Source of the DNA: Rheum nobile
Taxonomy: Eukaryota > Streptophyta > Magnoliopsida > Caryophyllales > Polygonaceae
Direction: 5' to 3'
DNA length: 64,000 nt
NCBI GenBank assembly: GCA_027886185.1
Contig: WOAB01000858.1
Location: forward strand, 248,001 to 312,000
Notes under the pieces: model-generated
What the model was told of the DNA's origin: nothing
The model's database searches: none
What the model saw: only the letters and a program-made list of their open reading frames with translations
Shown here: one piece after another, positions 23,304 to 34,944 of the stretch
Position numbering within the stretch: the first letter of the stretch is position 1
How the letters are laid out: every line of letters begins with the position of its first letter
Made by a program: the position numbers and the translations under genes

Positions 23304-25247
23304 CTGTGCCCAAAATAAAAGAAACACAATAATATTTAACATATGAACACATAAGTATTAAAGTGTTGTACACAATGTACACAACATATACACGTGCATC
23401 AAGGTTTGCACACACAATATGAACACACATTAACTCATAGTATATGAAGACAAATATTATCATTGTATGCACACAAAAGCTTCAGTTAAATCATATGCAC
23501 ACACATGTTTCAACCATATGCACAAAGATGTTTTTATCATATTTGTCATATGCACACAACACTTTAACATTTTGCATATGCACTCACAAGTGTGTGCATG
23601 TGCACATAAAATTTTAAGAAATATGCACACACAAGTTAAACACATATGCACACACAGTTAAAAGTCATGTGCACACAATTAAAAATCATATGTACATGTG
23701 TGTATATGCACACACAAGACTCATGCACAGATTTGCATATGCATAGACAAGTGTGTTTGCACATACAATTATAAGAGATATGCACACACAAGTTAAACAC
23801 ATATGCACACACAAGTCAAACACATATGCACACACAATTATAAGACATCTGCACACAGAAAGCTATTTTACTAACCAGGGAGAGTGTTTGTTGGAGGAGT
23901 GAATTCACAACTAGAATCTTGTTGTTGTGTAGATGTTTTTCCTCCTTGATACACAACCATCATAGAAGCTGATGGATCCATCTCTCTCAGATCTGTGGAG
24001 TGTACTCTCTCTTCTACTTCAAATTCAGAACCATTATCTTGTATTTGTTTGATGGCCAACCTTTTTTTGATCTTCTTGTTTGTTCCCTTCACACCTATTA
24101 AGTAGATATATTCAAAACGTACATTTCATATGCACACCTATTAACTAGAGATATTCAAAGACAAATATGTTTTCAAATGCACGCATATTTACAATATACC
24201 TTGTGTTAGTGAAGAAGTTGGTGTTTTGTTCTTTGTAGATATGTCGTTCCTTTGCTTTGTTCTCAACTCCCTCATAGATGATGATGTTGGGCTTTGATTT
24301 GGATCATATGCACGCACAACCTATTTGTCATATGCAGACAACACTTTAACATTTTACAACAATCTATTTCACTACAGACAATAACATAGTTAAATCATCT
24401 GCACACTCACGTTACAACCATATGCACACACATGTTTTTATGATATGCACACAACACTATAACATTTCATAACAATATATTTCACTACAGACAATAACAA
24501 AGTTAAATGATCTTCACATGCATGTTACAACCATATGCACACACATGTTATTACTGTATGCACACAACTCTAAACCATTTTAAAACACAATCTAAAGAAT
24601 AGAAGCACATGAATTTTGTAGGAAGCAGTTTAAACTAGAAGATTTATATAGGTTTTACAGTTTTCTTCATACTTGTTGTGATTTCTCGTTTCTCGATTTT
24701 AGCATTTTTTACTTGTTTTGGTTCTTCTTCTTTCGATACCTGAAAATCCACTAGAAATCTTAGAAGATGAACACAAAATATGCTTGAAGGAGTCCAAATC
24801 GCGCGGAACAAAGTAGGAAAAAAACTGAAATTCGAGCGGAAGTATGTTAGATGTTGAGAACAAGCATCAAACTGAGAAGAAGCGCTTGAAATCGCTTAGA
24901 TGTACTGCAAAACAGAATGAAACCGATACATTACCTTGTTTTTGGAAACTTGTCTTGAAATCGCTTCGAAATCAACCTCTGAAATCGCCCTAGTTTGGGT
25001 GCAAATCTGGTTTCGCCCTAGTTTCGCTCTCCTTTCCTCCCGTTAACTGTCTCGCGCTCTGTTTTCTGATTCTGTCGTTTGGAATTCTTATGATTTAAAA
25101 AGCGCGTGTCTGTAAGCGAGTCTGAGAGTGTGGCTTTTTTTATGTATTAACACGTGCGCATTTGTACCCATTGGATGACTTTCAATCTAGTGTTATTAGG
25201 TGTCCTTAATCTTAACATGTATACATGTCCTCATCAGATTTGCACCT

Positions 25248-25256
25248 GAGAAAAAC
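25248..25256. other. 9-bp target-site duplication, right copy
   Basis: GAGAAAAAC identical to 5780-5788. The preceding ATTTGCACCT is the right end of the MULE. Confidence 0.8.
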
Positions 25257-28170
25257 AGACATAATATATGAGTGGAACTCATAATTTATGCGACAGTAAC
25301 ATCATGTAGTGACTTGTGATTCATCAAAAAAGAACACCATGCTTAGTGGTTAGTTTTGGTGATTCGACAATATTCCATTAAACTAAGGGGTCTACACGGC
25401 TTTAGTTCAAAGTGCTCGGCTCAATCACGTTGGACTAAGAATCGAAATTGAATTTGACTGCCCATTGCTTGCGATAGGCATTTAATTTACTAAATAGCAC
25501 AATTACTTCAGTGATTTTACGTCATATATATTACATTTATTTATTAATATTTTTTAAGTTAAAATATAGTTAATATAATTATAAGTATGATAATGGGTTA
25601 TAAAATTTTATGACATAAATCATATATTCAATTCAAGTAACTCTTCTTATAACATATTTTGAGAACAGTGCATTATTCAATATCTATATAGTATAAGTAA
25701 TAAAGTCATATTTTTAAAAATAAAATATTACAAAATATTAATAAAAAACTATAAAAAAATAATAATATAATTATTATATTATAAAAGTATATTTGATGGT
25801 ATACGTGATAAATTATAAAAACGGAATGTTCGACTTAATTAATAATGGGGCATGCGGTCTTAATCACTGATTACTTTAGTATTATAATATAAATTATGAA
25901 TTATATTATAGATATTATACTATAAACAAGTAGAAATAGCAGTTTATATATATTTGTATTTCATTAAATAATAATCACATTACAAAAATTGGTATAAAGT
26001 TTTCAAAAGAACGCAAGATCATATATACTGAAAAAATATTAACAAATATTTTATGACGTGGTTTCTAAAATGGATAGAAAGAGTAACAACGGAATTATGA
26101 CTATGACGTGGTCAAGTCTTCACACCTTACTTGGTAAGTATGACACCTCGTGATTATGATGTCATGGGTTTAAATTTTCTCATTCGTTGTAATGACCTAA
26201 GTGTCTCTTATGAACTATTAAAAAAAATGATATATATATGGATTTTATTGTAAAAGTTATATAAAATTATTTGAAAATTTAAGGTGACTCTTGTATGCTC
26301 AAAATTGAAAGTTATATATGTGGATTTATATACCAAAAGGGAAAATATATTAGGAATTCTATATAAATAATTGAATAAATAACATATAAACTATATCGAA
26401 GTAATGAGAACAATTAATAAAAAAGGGAAAACATGGTTATATTATATATGTTTGATTTCTTGTTTTGATGGTAATAGATCTCTACGATTGATGTGTGCTA
26501 AGTGTTGCAAGAACATGTATAGACTTTGCTAAACTGAATGAGTATAATTTAATTACAGTCATAGATGTGTTAAGAGTATTGGTCATGATCGAGATCAATA
26601 GAGTGATCGATATTGTGAATATTGCTAATAACTTCAATGAATCAATAATAGTTTTGAAGCCTCTGAAAGAAAGATGGAAATGAACATCTTTTACGGACAC
26701 TTGGGGAATAAGGAAGACGATATGATTTTGATTTTCAAGGATAGAATGAGATATCCATTTATGGTAAGTAATCTATGAGGGCGTGAGAATCTTCTAAGTA
26801 GATTGTTTATGGTAACTAGATATTGTAAGCTTAGAAATAAAATGTCTTGTCTTGGAAAAGAAGTTATCAGCAATGAAATATTCTATCTCTAGGCTAGATC
26901 ATGTGTACTATACAAGGAGATGGATTCCACTTGGGTAGAGTTACCAAGCTTTTGAGCAATCTTGTGACCAACTGATGAAGGAGAAGTTCGAGCATTCAAG
27001 TCTTTACAAGTGAGAGATGTTGCAAATGGTGGAAAAGAACTAAGTTATGTGGGAGGTCTAGTGTTAGTGTACAGGACGTCATTGTAATCGCTCAAAAATT
27101 AATAAGATAAGTGTACTCATTCTAAATCCTTCAAGTGAGAAACTTAAGGGTAGTGTTTTTTCCTCGATTAACTATTTGGTTAATTGAAATTTCCACTCTA
27201 AGTACTTGTGTTAAACTCTTTATCATTCTGCTTTATAATTCTGTTGTATACTCTCTAAAGGTCCAGAACCTTCACATTCAGAACACTAATAGTCTAACAA
27301 TACATTATTATTTAATTTTTTTTAATATATATTACCACTTTTACATCGTGAATTATATGTTATAAATTATATTTTTATTATATGTTAGAATGTTACCAAT
27401 TATATAAATATAAGTCTTAAAACTAAAAGAGCATTATATTTGTAGTTTTCCAAAATGTTAAAAATTGTATATTTATTATGGCTGAAACGTAGATTTTTAT
27501 ATTCGATTTTATATATTGGTTTATTAATAAGTTTCACATAGTTTTCATTTTTTGTTCGTACACACATATATATATTATAAATAAGTTTAATTACAAATAA
27601 GAAGTAATTTACAAGGTAAAAATATATAAGAAGTAACTAATAAGGTAAAGAGATATAATGTTTAATCTTTGAGATGATAATTATTATCTATATCATTAAT
27701 ATAAATTATTTAGATAAATGATAAATAGATACGAAACATAGTATGTAAATATTAAAACAATTAAAGAATGACAAATTGTAAATGCACTTTATATGGTATA
27801 CCCCAGAGACTGTAATCTGAAAGAAATAATTACGGCTTTAGTGTATATATATATAGGCATATAGATAGATATTGACCTAATACCATAATTAGAATAAGAA
27901 TTACCTACTCAGAACTTTGATTAATATTAGACTTATTTCTTAAAAAATGAATGAAATCCTTTGAAAACTATGTTCAATCTTATTTGGCTTCATTCTTATA
28001 TACTCATTCTTTTCCACCATGTTAATATTTGACAGCTTTGAATTTGAAGATTGAACATTTATTTCTCTCGATCAAGTTCACAAATAGGAGAGAAATTGTC
28101 CCAACTGTGAGGATAATAGTATAGTAAAAATAGCTTGAACTTGTAAGGTTGTAGACTTGGACCACGCATC
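25257..28170. other. AT-rich intergenic DNA
   Basis: Very AT-rich with frequent stops in all frames. Short ORFs at 26482-26700, 26691-26873 and 27135-27365 show no motif I can place. Possibly old transposon residue, but nothing specific is supported. Confidence 0.6.
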
Positions 28171-28379
28171 CACTAGTATAAAACATAGGGTCGGACTGCG
28201 GTTTTTTAAGCTATGGAACTGCGGTTTACCATCCGTGGTTGTTCTCGGCGCAGTCTGACTCTCGAACCATGTATAAATCTGCGCTTAATATTATAACCGA
28301 GGTCCGTGTATCTTCTTTACCCCGGTTTTATAAATCTGCTCCAAAAATAGTGCGGTTAATCCCCTTTTTTGTACTAGTG
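28171..28379. mobile_element. CACTA-type MITE
   Basis: It starts CACTAGTATAAAA and ends with the complement of CACTAGTACAAAAAAGGGG. The 3-bp duplication ATC flanks it (28168-28170 and 28380-28382). The body has repeated CGG...CCG subterminal words (GCGGTT, GACTGCGG, CCGGTTTTA). It has no ORF, so it depends on a CACTA (En/Spm) transposase elsewhere. Confidence 0.85.
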
Positions 28380-28902
28380 ATCAAAACCACCGAGAGTCAC
28401 CTTTGACTTGCATGTCTATAATTGCGTTCTTATTCTTGAAACTGAGACCACTACAAATCGAGTCAAAGGCTAGCCCGTCGGGAAATATTATGGAGTTTGT
28501 CTCTACCTACTGCAATTGGACCATGTCGAACGACTCTAATACCACTACATATTGGGAGAGATCTTGTTGAAGGCGTCACACATACGGGTATACCACAGTT
28601 AAGAGCTATACGTACCTAACAAGTTAATAGTTCGAGGTTTGTGATCTTGCGGGTTGTTTTCTACAAACATTTCTTTGTGGTTCTACAAACTTTATTTGGC
28701 CTATAAAATAAAAGGACAAAATGCGTACGGAAGCAAATGGTTAGAGCAATAGGATTATATATACAATCTCAATCAACGATAAAGGTAATTTACGCGCAAT
28801 ATAAACGGAATTGATGTACTTTTTGATTTATAACACAAAACTTTAATCAAAAGAAAATCATCCATTGGAATCAAATCAAAAGTTTGGTATGCACCCCCCA
28901 CA
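28380..28902. other. Spacer without a gene
   Basis: No ORF, repeat or terminal structure recognised. Confidence 0.5.
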
Positions 28903-30632
28903 TTATAAAGAATTTTTTACCAAAATGGGCATTATTATAAAACTTATTCTGAAAATACGTTCGTTTGTAAATTTATTATCAAAATAGGCTGGATTGAGTA
29001 GGTTTGGGGTAAGTCGCTGGTTAGTACAACGACTCACCTGAAAAAAGCCGCTGTATCACTCAGCGATTTTCTCCGAACCATAAATTTTTATTTTTTTTTA
29101 AATAAAGGGGAGAGTCGCAGCATGGTGCAGCGACTTTGGTTTTAAATATTTAAAATAATAATCCAAAATATTTAATTTGCAGGGAGTAATTCAAAAAAAA
29201 AAAAAACTGAGTCGGTGCAGCGACTCATATATAATTTTTTTTACTTTTTTTTGTACCATATATAAGTTAAATACTACTAATAAAACTTAACAAAGTAAAA
29301 AAAAATGTTAAGTAAAAAAAAACTAAATATGAGTCGCTGCACTATGCAGCGACTCAAATTTTTATTTTTTATTTTTTAGGAAATTAATTATTTGATATAG
29401 TTTTTATTCCTTTAAACGAGTCTACTTTGCACAGCTCGTTGATGAATCAAATGAGGTCCAAATGGGATATGATCAGCGGCTATGGGTTCGTGTCGTCGCA
29501 AGGATTCATCGAATGTGAGTCGCAAAAGTTGTACCCTTTCTCTGGAAGCACACGGGTCGCGCGAACATGGTTCAAGGCGCATGCTGGAACATGGTTCAAG
29601 TAGACTCCTTTGAAGGAGTCTACTTTGCGCAGCTCGTTGATGAATCAAATGAGGTCCAAATGGGATATGATCAGCGGCTATGGGTTCGTGTCGTCGCAAG
29701 GATTCATCGAATGTGAGTCGCAAAAGCTGTACCCTTTCTCTAGAAGCACGCGGGTCGCGCGAACATGGTTCAAGGGTGCTTTGTTATATGTATTTCCAGC
29801 ATGCGCCTTGAACCATGTTTGCGCGACCCGCGTGCTTCCAGAGAAAGGGTACAACTTTTGCGACTCACATTCGATGAATCCTTGCGACGACACGAACCCA
29901 TAGTCGATGATCATATCCCATTTGGACCTCATTTGATTCATCAACGAACTGCGCAAAGTAGACTCCTTCAAAGGAGTCTACTTGAACCATGTTCCAGCAT
30001 GCGCCTTGAACCATGTTCGCGCGACCCGTGTGCTTCCAGAGAAAGGGTACAACCTTTGCGACTCACATTCGATGAATCCTTGCGACAACACGAACCCATA
30101 GCCGCTGATCATATCCCATTTGGACCTCATTTGATTCATCAACGAGCTGTGCAAAGTAGACTCCTTCAAAGGAGTAAAAACTATATCAAATAATTAATTT
30201 CCTCAAAAATAAAAAATAAAAATTTGAGTGCAGCTACTCATATTTAGTTTTTTTTTTACTTTGTTAAGTTTTATTAGTAGTAGTTAAGTTTTATTAGTAG
30301 TATTTAACTTATATATGGTACAAAAAAAATTATATATGAGTCTTTTTTTTTTTTTTGAATTACTCCCTGTAAATTAAATATTTTGGATTATTATTTTGAA
30401 TATTTAAAACCAAATACAGCGACTCTCCCTTTTTTTTTAAAAAATAATAATAATTTGTGGTTCGGAGAAAATCACTGAGTGGTACAGCGGCTTTTTCCAG
30501 GTGAATCGCTATACTAACCAGCGACTTATCCCAAACCTATTCAATCCAGTCTATTTTGATAATAATTTTACAAACGAAACGTATTTTCAGAATAAGTTTT
30601 ATAATAGTGTCCAGGTAAAAAATTCCATTATA
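28903..30632. mobile_element. 1.73-kb foldback (long inverted repeat) upstream of ALMT
   Basis: The two arms of about 860 bp pair from TTATAAAGAATTTTTTACC at the left end to its complement at 30620, centred near 29770 with a loop of only some 30 bases. The outer arm carries GAGTCGCTGCAC/GTGCAGCGACTC-type palindromes and A/T runs. The inner arm holds two copies of a roughly 190-bp unit (GTTGATGAATCAAATGAGG ... CATGGTTCAAG), present inverted in the other arm, so there are four copies in all. ORFs in both strands are translations of that unit. No transposase is present. A transcript would form a very long double-stranded RNA. Confidence 0.85.
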
Positions 30633-30640
30633 AATAGCAC
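30627..30640 (+). promoter_or_regulatory. Probable TATA box of ALMT at the foldback border
   Basis: TTATAAATA lies about 85 bp upstream of the ALMT ATG, exactly where the right arm of the foldback ends. The counterpart at the left border reads ATTATAAAG. The core promoter thus coincides with the element end. Confidence 0.6.
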
Positions 30641-30717
30641 GTACCCTCCTTACACTTTTTCTCCCACAATTACGCGTACACCATCTCTAATCTTGACACT
30701 CCTTCTCTATCAAGAGC

Positions 30718-33452
30718 ATGGAGTCTCCAAACCATGTTAAAAAGGGCGGAATTGTAACGGCGTTAACCTCAAAGCTGGCATGTTCAGCTGAGGCAGCAAA
30801 GAGAGTAGCGAAAGACGAACCAAGGAGAGTAGTTCACGCCGTTAAAGTGGCAGTCGCCGTCAGCTTGGTGTCCTTGTTCTACTATCTCCATCCGCTGTAC
30901 GGCAGCCTAGGCGAGTCCGCAATGTGGGCCGTCCTCACTGTCGTCGTCATCTTCGAGTTCTCCGTAGGTACGGCTGAGGTCACGCTTGATTAAATTTGCA
31001 TGCGTGCTGGCTTAATTAATATGATGATTATGTTAATTGTGTTGGGGGATTTAATCAGGTGCGACGCTCGGGAAAGGCGTGAACAGAATGGTAGCAACGT
31101 GTGTTGCAGGGGGGTTAGCCGTGGGAGCTCATCGTTTGGCTGATCTCTGCGGCGAGGCTGGCGAGCCCATCATACTTTTCATCTCTGGTTTCATAGTAGG
31201 CAAGCTTTATTAGTTAACCAAGAAAAGATTATCGTAATTTCATTTTCATTATTTAGCAAAGGAAAATCTGTTGATTATTACAAATAGTCTCAACTTTCAA
31301 GAGAAGTTACTTCTATATTTTTTTACAACGCAACCCAATTGTTCAACACAAAACTAAAGCGGGTCCAACCTAAAAATTTGTTATACTCAATCTAATCAAA
31401 ATGAAATTACGAGTAGTGGAGAATAAAGTTATCCGTAGGAAAGTTGGACTAAAAGATATAATATATAAGCTTACTGAAATATTTTTGTGAAATATTTTTG
31501 TATTGACAATTAGTTTTAAGATGAAATACACTTATACACTCATGTCTGTACACGTAATAGGCTATTGATCCACGGACTTTCACATCACTATCACTATCAC
31601 TGATAAATATGACATTTTTTAATTTTTTTATATATCCTCATGATAAATTCGATTATATTCAACGTTATAATGGCATAGTAAGAAAAAAAGTTACAAGTCA
31701 AAACCAAGAATTATCAATTTGGGTTATATTTTGACAATTTTAATTATACTCATGATAAGAATGATATTTATTCATATATAAATAAGTAATTAATTATTAA
31801 CACGGTGCTTTCGATTAATGGTATATATGCATGCAGCGGCTATATTCACGTTCATGAGGTTCCTCCCGGAGCTGAAGGCGAGATACGATTACGGGCTGAT
31901 GATCTTCATCCTGACGTTCTCGATGGTGGCGGCTTCCGGGTACCGAGACGACGAGGTGTTCCCGGTGGCGTGGAAGAGGCTGGTCACCATCATCATTGGT
32001 TGCGCCATTGCTATCGGCGTGTGCATCTTCGTCTGCCCTGTTTGGAGTGGCCAAGAGTTGCACAATCTCACTGCTTCCAACCTAGACAAGCTTGCCACCT
32101 TCTTGGAAGGTACGCACATCGATCTTTTCTATCACATTAATTATATGTATGCGTACGTGTCACCATATGATTGGTTATCATTTTATCGAATTGATAAGAA
32201 ATCATAGCTAGAGTGACTCATATTGTATCCCATGTGATAAAAAAGTTGCTTTTCTTATATAAAAATACTAATGTTCTTTTCATACTAAAATTGCAGGATT
32301 TGGAGGTGAATGGTTTAAGGGTTCAGATGAAGTGAAGGCTGAAGGTGATAAGTATAAGAGTGTCCTTACTACTAAAGTCAATGAGGAGACTATGGTGAGT
32401 AATTATTAATAATAAATTCATATTGTGTCGTTTTAGCCTTCAACACATTATTTAAGAAAAGAATAAAGTACAACTACGTACACTCTTATATTTTTTTCTT
32501 AATCTCCCCATACAATAAATAATAACTCTTTTTTTTAGCCATTGAATGAAGAGTTTAGAACAAAAAAATCAATAAAAATAAATTACAATAACAATTCTCA
32601 TAACTCAATCTTAATTAATTGTCTAAAAAATCTAAACGAATATAAAGTTGATAAAAATATTGTGCTAAAACAACACTTAATTTAGATAATATTTAGTGGA
32701 TTTCATTCATTAATCATTAATTAATGATATGTTATTTATTAATTTTGCAGGCTAACTTTGCAAGGTGGGAGCCAAGACATGGCCAATTTCGGTTTCGCCA
32801 TCCATGGAAGCAATACCTTAAGATCGGAGCTTTGGCAAGGCAATGTGCTTACAAGATCGACACTCTCAATAGTCACATCAAATCAGACTGTCAAGTAAGA
32901 TATATATCGATCAAACCCTTCAATGTATAATTAATTTGAGATTAACATAAGTAATTGAATTGCTAATTTATATGCATCGATTCACAGGTGAGACCCGAGA
33001 TCCACGAGCAATTCAAGAACATGTGCACGAGACTGAGCCTGGAATCCGGAAAAGCGCTAAAGGAACTATCCCATGGCATGAAGAAGATGAAAAAAATATC
33101 CCTCCAAGTACTGAAAGCTCATATCAAAGAGTGCAAATCTGCGGCCGATGAGCTAAAATCTTTCCTCAACTCCAAGGGGCTTGATTCAGAAGGATTCAGC
33201 CTCCTGGATCTCTTGCCTGTGGTCACAGCTGCGTCCATGCTGATAGAGATCGCCACGTGTACTGAGGAGATTGCCGAGGCTGTCCAAGAACTACTCGACA
33301 CCTCATTCGTGCATCTGAAAGCTGCGGTGGAGAACGCAGTGGCGCCTGCAGAGGAGCCGAGCGTCAAAGGAGAGGGCGATGGTGATCATGTGGTGGTGAT
33401 CAATGAAGACCAAGATGGTGAATCGGTTTCGACGAAATTGCCAAAGAGTTGA
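30718..33452 (+). CDS. ALMT: Aluminium-activated malate transporter family protein, six exons
   Basis: Exons 30718-30967, 31059-31199, 31837-32109, 32297-32394, 32751-32894 and 32988-33452 join in frame to 456 residues. ALMT proteins are anion channels that pass malate across the plasma membrane or tonoplast in roots and guard cells. The N-terminal half has about six membrane segments (for example AVKVAVAVSLVSLFYYL and the AMWAVLTVVVIFEF pair). The family signature with WEP is near residue 260 (ANFARWEPRHGQF), followed by FRHPW, and the C-terminal half is cytosolic and helical. Exon 2 ends GTAG and its intron begins GC, so intron 2 is a GC-AG intron; the alternative GT donor would shift the frame into a stop. 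Six exons is usual for the family. The gene looks intact; the subclade cannot be fixed from sequence alone. Confidence 0.93.
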
Positions 33453-33643
33453 TTGTTGTGATGGTGCAAATTATTATGAAGGAATTAATCACAAGAATTT
33501 GATGTCCAAATGCGGGATTTGGATGTGTATAATTCTTGGTCAAGCTAGCTAGGATATATGTATCTCAATTGCTTGACATGGTGATAAAGAAAGAAGAGTT
33601 GGGAATTAATCCACGTACTGAAGTAATTAAGCTAGATAGCTAG
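33453..33643. other. ALMT 3' flank
   Basis: Probable 3' untranslated region, cut 190 bp after the stop by the Copia LTR, which begins TGTTGG at 33644. Confidence 0.5.
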
Positions 33644-34390
33644 TGTTGGTGATTTTAGTGTCATCGGCAATTTAGTGGAGTCGGGATTTACTCAAGACTT
33701 AAGGAGTTCGTTCGGCGCATAACGAGTCTCGGGGGTGCGGAGTGCACACTCATGTGCATGGTTTCGGACTCGGAGTTACGAAACATGTCGGGGTTCAAGA
33801 GGCGGACACCGTGAGGGTGATTTCCGGGGTCCTAAGGGTGTGCACGGTTTGTGACAAACCGTGCACCATGGACCACAACCGTGCAGAACAGAAAAGAAGC
33901 CAGATTTGGCCTCTGTAAAGCCGCATGGTTTGTGGCACGGTTTGTCACAAACCGTGCGGTGTCCCAGAACTCATTTTCTGGCTCTCTGGAGGAAGGCACG
34001 GTTGGGGGCACGGTTTGTCACAAACCGTGCCTCTTGCCGGGAAGGAAGTTTTGGCGGGTTTTTACCTAACTTAACCGCTAAAACTACTTTTTAACCTCCT
34101 AAACCGACATATAACTGCCTATATTCTGATGCTCTATATAAGAGCGGGTTTGGGGCAAGTCTTGGGTACGCGAGAACTTATGATCTCTCTATATCGAACA
34201 AAACCGAAACCTTCAAGTGTTCTCTATTGATTAAGCCTGAATCTTTAGAGGTGTGAGATTGTCTTATCCCGAATCGAATTTCGTGTAACCCGAGGCAACA
34301 TCTATAGGGTCGAAATATTGATTTTGGAAAGTGTCCAAACACGATTCAATCTTTATCCAAGACATTGATCACCGAGATACCCTATCTAAC
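33644..34390 (+). repeat. Copia 5' LTR with a three-copy palindrome
   Basis: The right border is approximate because the 3' LTR is truncated. At about 33850, 33936 and 34007 it carries GCACGGTTTGT facing ACAAACCGTGC across one central base, three near-identical 23-bp palindromes. They lie 100-290 bp upstream of the TATATAAG box. Confidence 0.8.
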
Positions 34391-34421
34391 ATTCAAAATC
34401 AATATTTTTCGTTGTTGATCA

Positions 34422-34944
34422 ATGTCGGCTGCTTCCGTTTGTGAGATGACTTCCAAGTTCGGGAAATTGGAGAAGTTCGAGGGCGTGGACTTCCGGAGAT
34501 GGCAAAAGAAGATGCACTTCCTCCTCACGACGCTCAATGTGGTGTACGTTCTAAGTATGCCGATGCCACCTGCACCGGAGGATCCGGAGAACGAGCCTTT
34601 GGAGGAGACAAGGAAGAGGAACAAGTGGGAGAATGACGACTACATATGCCGTGGCCACATCCTCAACGGTATGTCGGATTCGCTCTTCGATGTATATCAG
34701 ACTGTCGAGTCCTCAAAGGAGTTGTGGGATGCGCTGGAATCCAAATACATGGCCGAGGATGCTTCTAGCAAGAAGTTCCTTGTGAGTAATTTCAACAATT
34801 ACAAGATGTGTGATTCCAGACCGGTTATGGAGCAATACAATGAAGTGCTTCGTATCCTTGGGCAATTCGCCCAGCACAACATGAAGATGGATGAATCCAT
34901 CTCGGTGTCAATCATTATTGACAAGTTGCCACCTTCATGGAAGG
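34422..34944 (+). pseudogene. Copia gag, N-terminal part
   Basis: It starts MSAASVCEM and runs through the UBN2-type gag core (FRRWQKKMHFLL, then SSKELWDALESKYM, then EQYNEVLRILGQF, then IIDKLPPSWK). The frame is cut after PPSWK by the LTR array and resumes at 38882 with DFKHMLKHKKEELS. Confidence 0.85.

Larger units (their letters stand above)
19100..24560. repeat. CATATGCACACACAAG motif array across the Ulp1-gene introns
   Basis: Nearly every intron of the minus-strand protease gene is built from CATATGCACACACAA and close variants, with the densest stretches at 19110-19270, 22100-22330, 23340-23870 and 24300-24580. The exons, which interrupt the array at least fifteen times, lack the motif. 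On the + strand the motif reads the same way as in the transposase introns, although the protease gene runs the other way. The orientation therefore follows the element, not the transcript. Short ORFs here translate to repeated Cys-Ala-Tyr or His-Thr patterns and are not genes. Confidence 0.85.
10176..24739 (-). pseudogene. Ulp1-type (C48) cysteine protease gene of the MULE, about 19 exons, split by a Ty3 insertion
   Basis: Exons with GT/AG borders on the minus strand: 24739-24673, 24291-24200, 24094-23876, 23303-22378, 22104-21514, 21429-21160, seven short exons 21067-19859, 19708-19568, 19490-19309, 19054-18877, 18797-18666, 18400-18269 and 10532-10176. The N-terminus is basic (Lys/Arg-rich, nuclear-type). 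The middle has the FSAAQRQDVINMGFG and LLLLL/LVYVDQ blocks of transposon Ulp1 genes, then an acidic region. The end is the C48 catalytic domain: His (AAHGHYY), Asp (HIIDNSS) and Cys (KIDCEIFAMRHME). Family enzymes cleave SUMO or related modifiers. In-frame stops occur at 22963-22965 and 21361-21363, in exons 19708-19568 and 19490-19309, and before the catalytic Cys. I find no secure start codon, so the 5' end is uncertain. Confidence 0.8.
5789..25247. mobile_element. Complete Mutator-like element carrying a FAR1-type transposase and a Ulp1 protease
   Basis: The borders rest on the exact 9-bp duplication and on diverged terminal inverted repeats. The left end GGGAAAAGATCCTGTGAGAA matches the reverse complement of the right end, AGGTGCAAATCTGATGAGGA; TTAGGAATAAGGA and TTAAGATTAAGGA match further in. 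Inside are a transposase gene (+, 6169-9482) and a protease gene (-, 24739-10176), tail to tail. Without the nested Ty3 the element is about 11.8 kb. MULEs carrying Ulp1-like genes are known in plants (Kaonashi-type in Arabidopsis, CUMULE-like in melon), and this fits that class. Both genes contain stops, so the copy is probably non-autonomous. Confidence 0.8.

Noticed and set aside
18409..24600. Many short ORFs rich in Cys-Ala-Tyr or His-Thr repeats
   Set aside because: They are translations of the CATATGCACACA array in introns; no start context, no domain, and both strands give similar artefacts.
26482..27365. Possible gene in the AT-rich region around 26.5-27.3 kb
   Set aside because: Frames are short and interrupted, and no motif could be assigned on either strand.
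29412..30193. ORFs of 60-142 codons in the foldback
   Set aside because: The same peptide appears from both strands because of the inverted repeat, and stops end it in each unit; no domain recognised.
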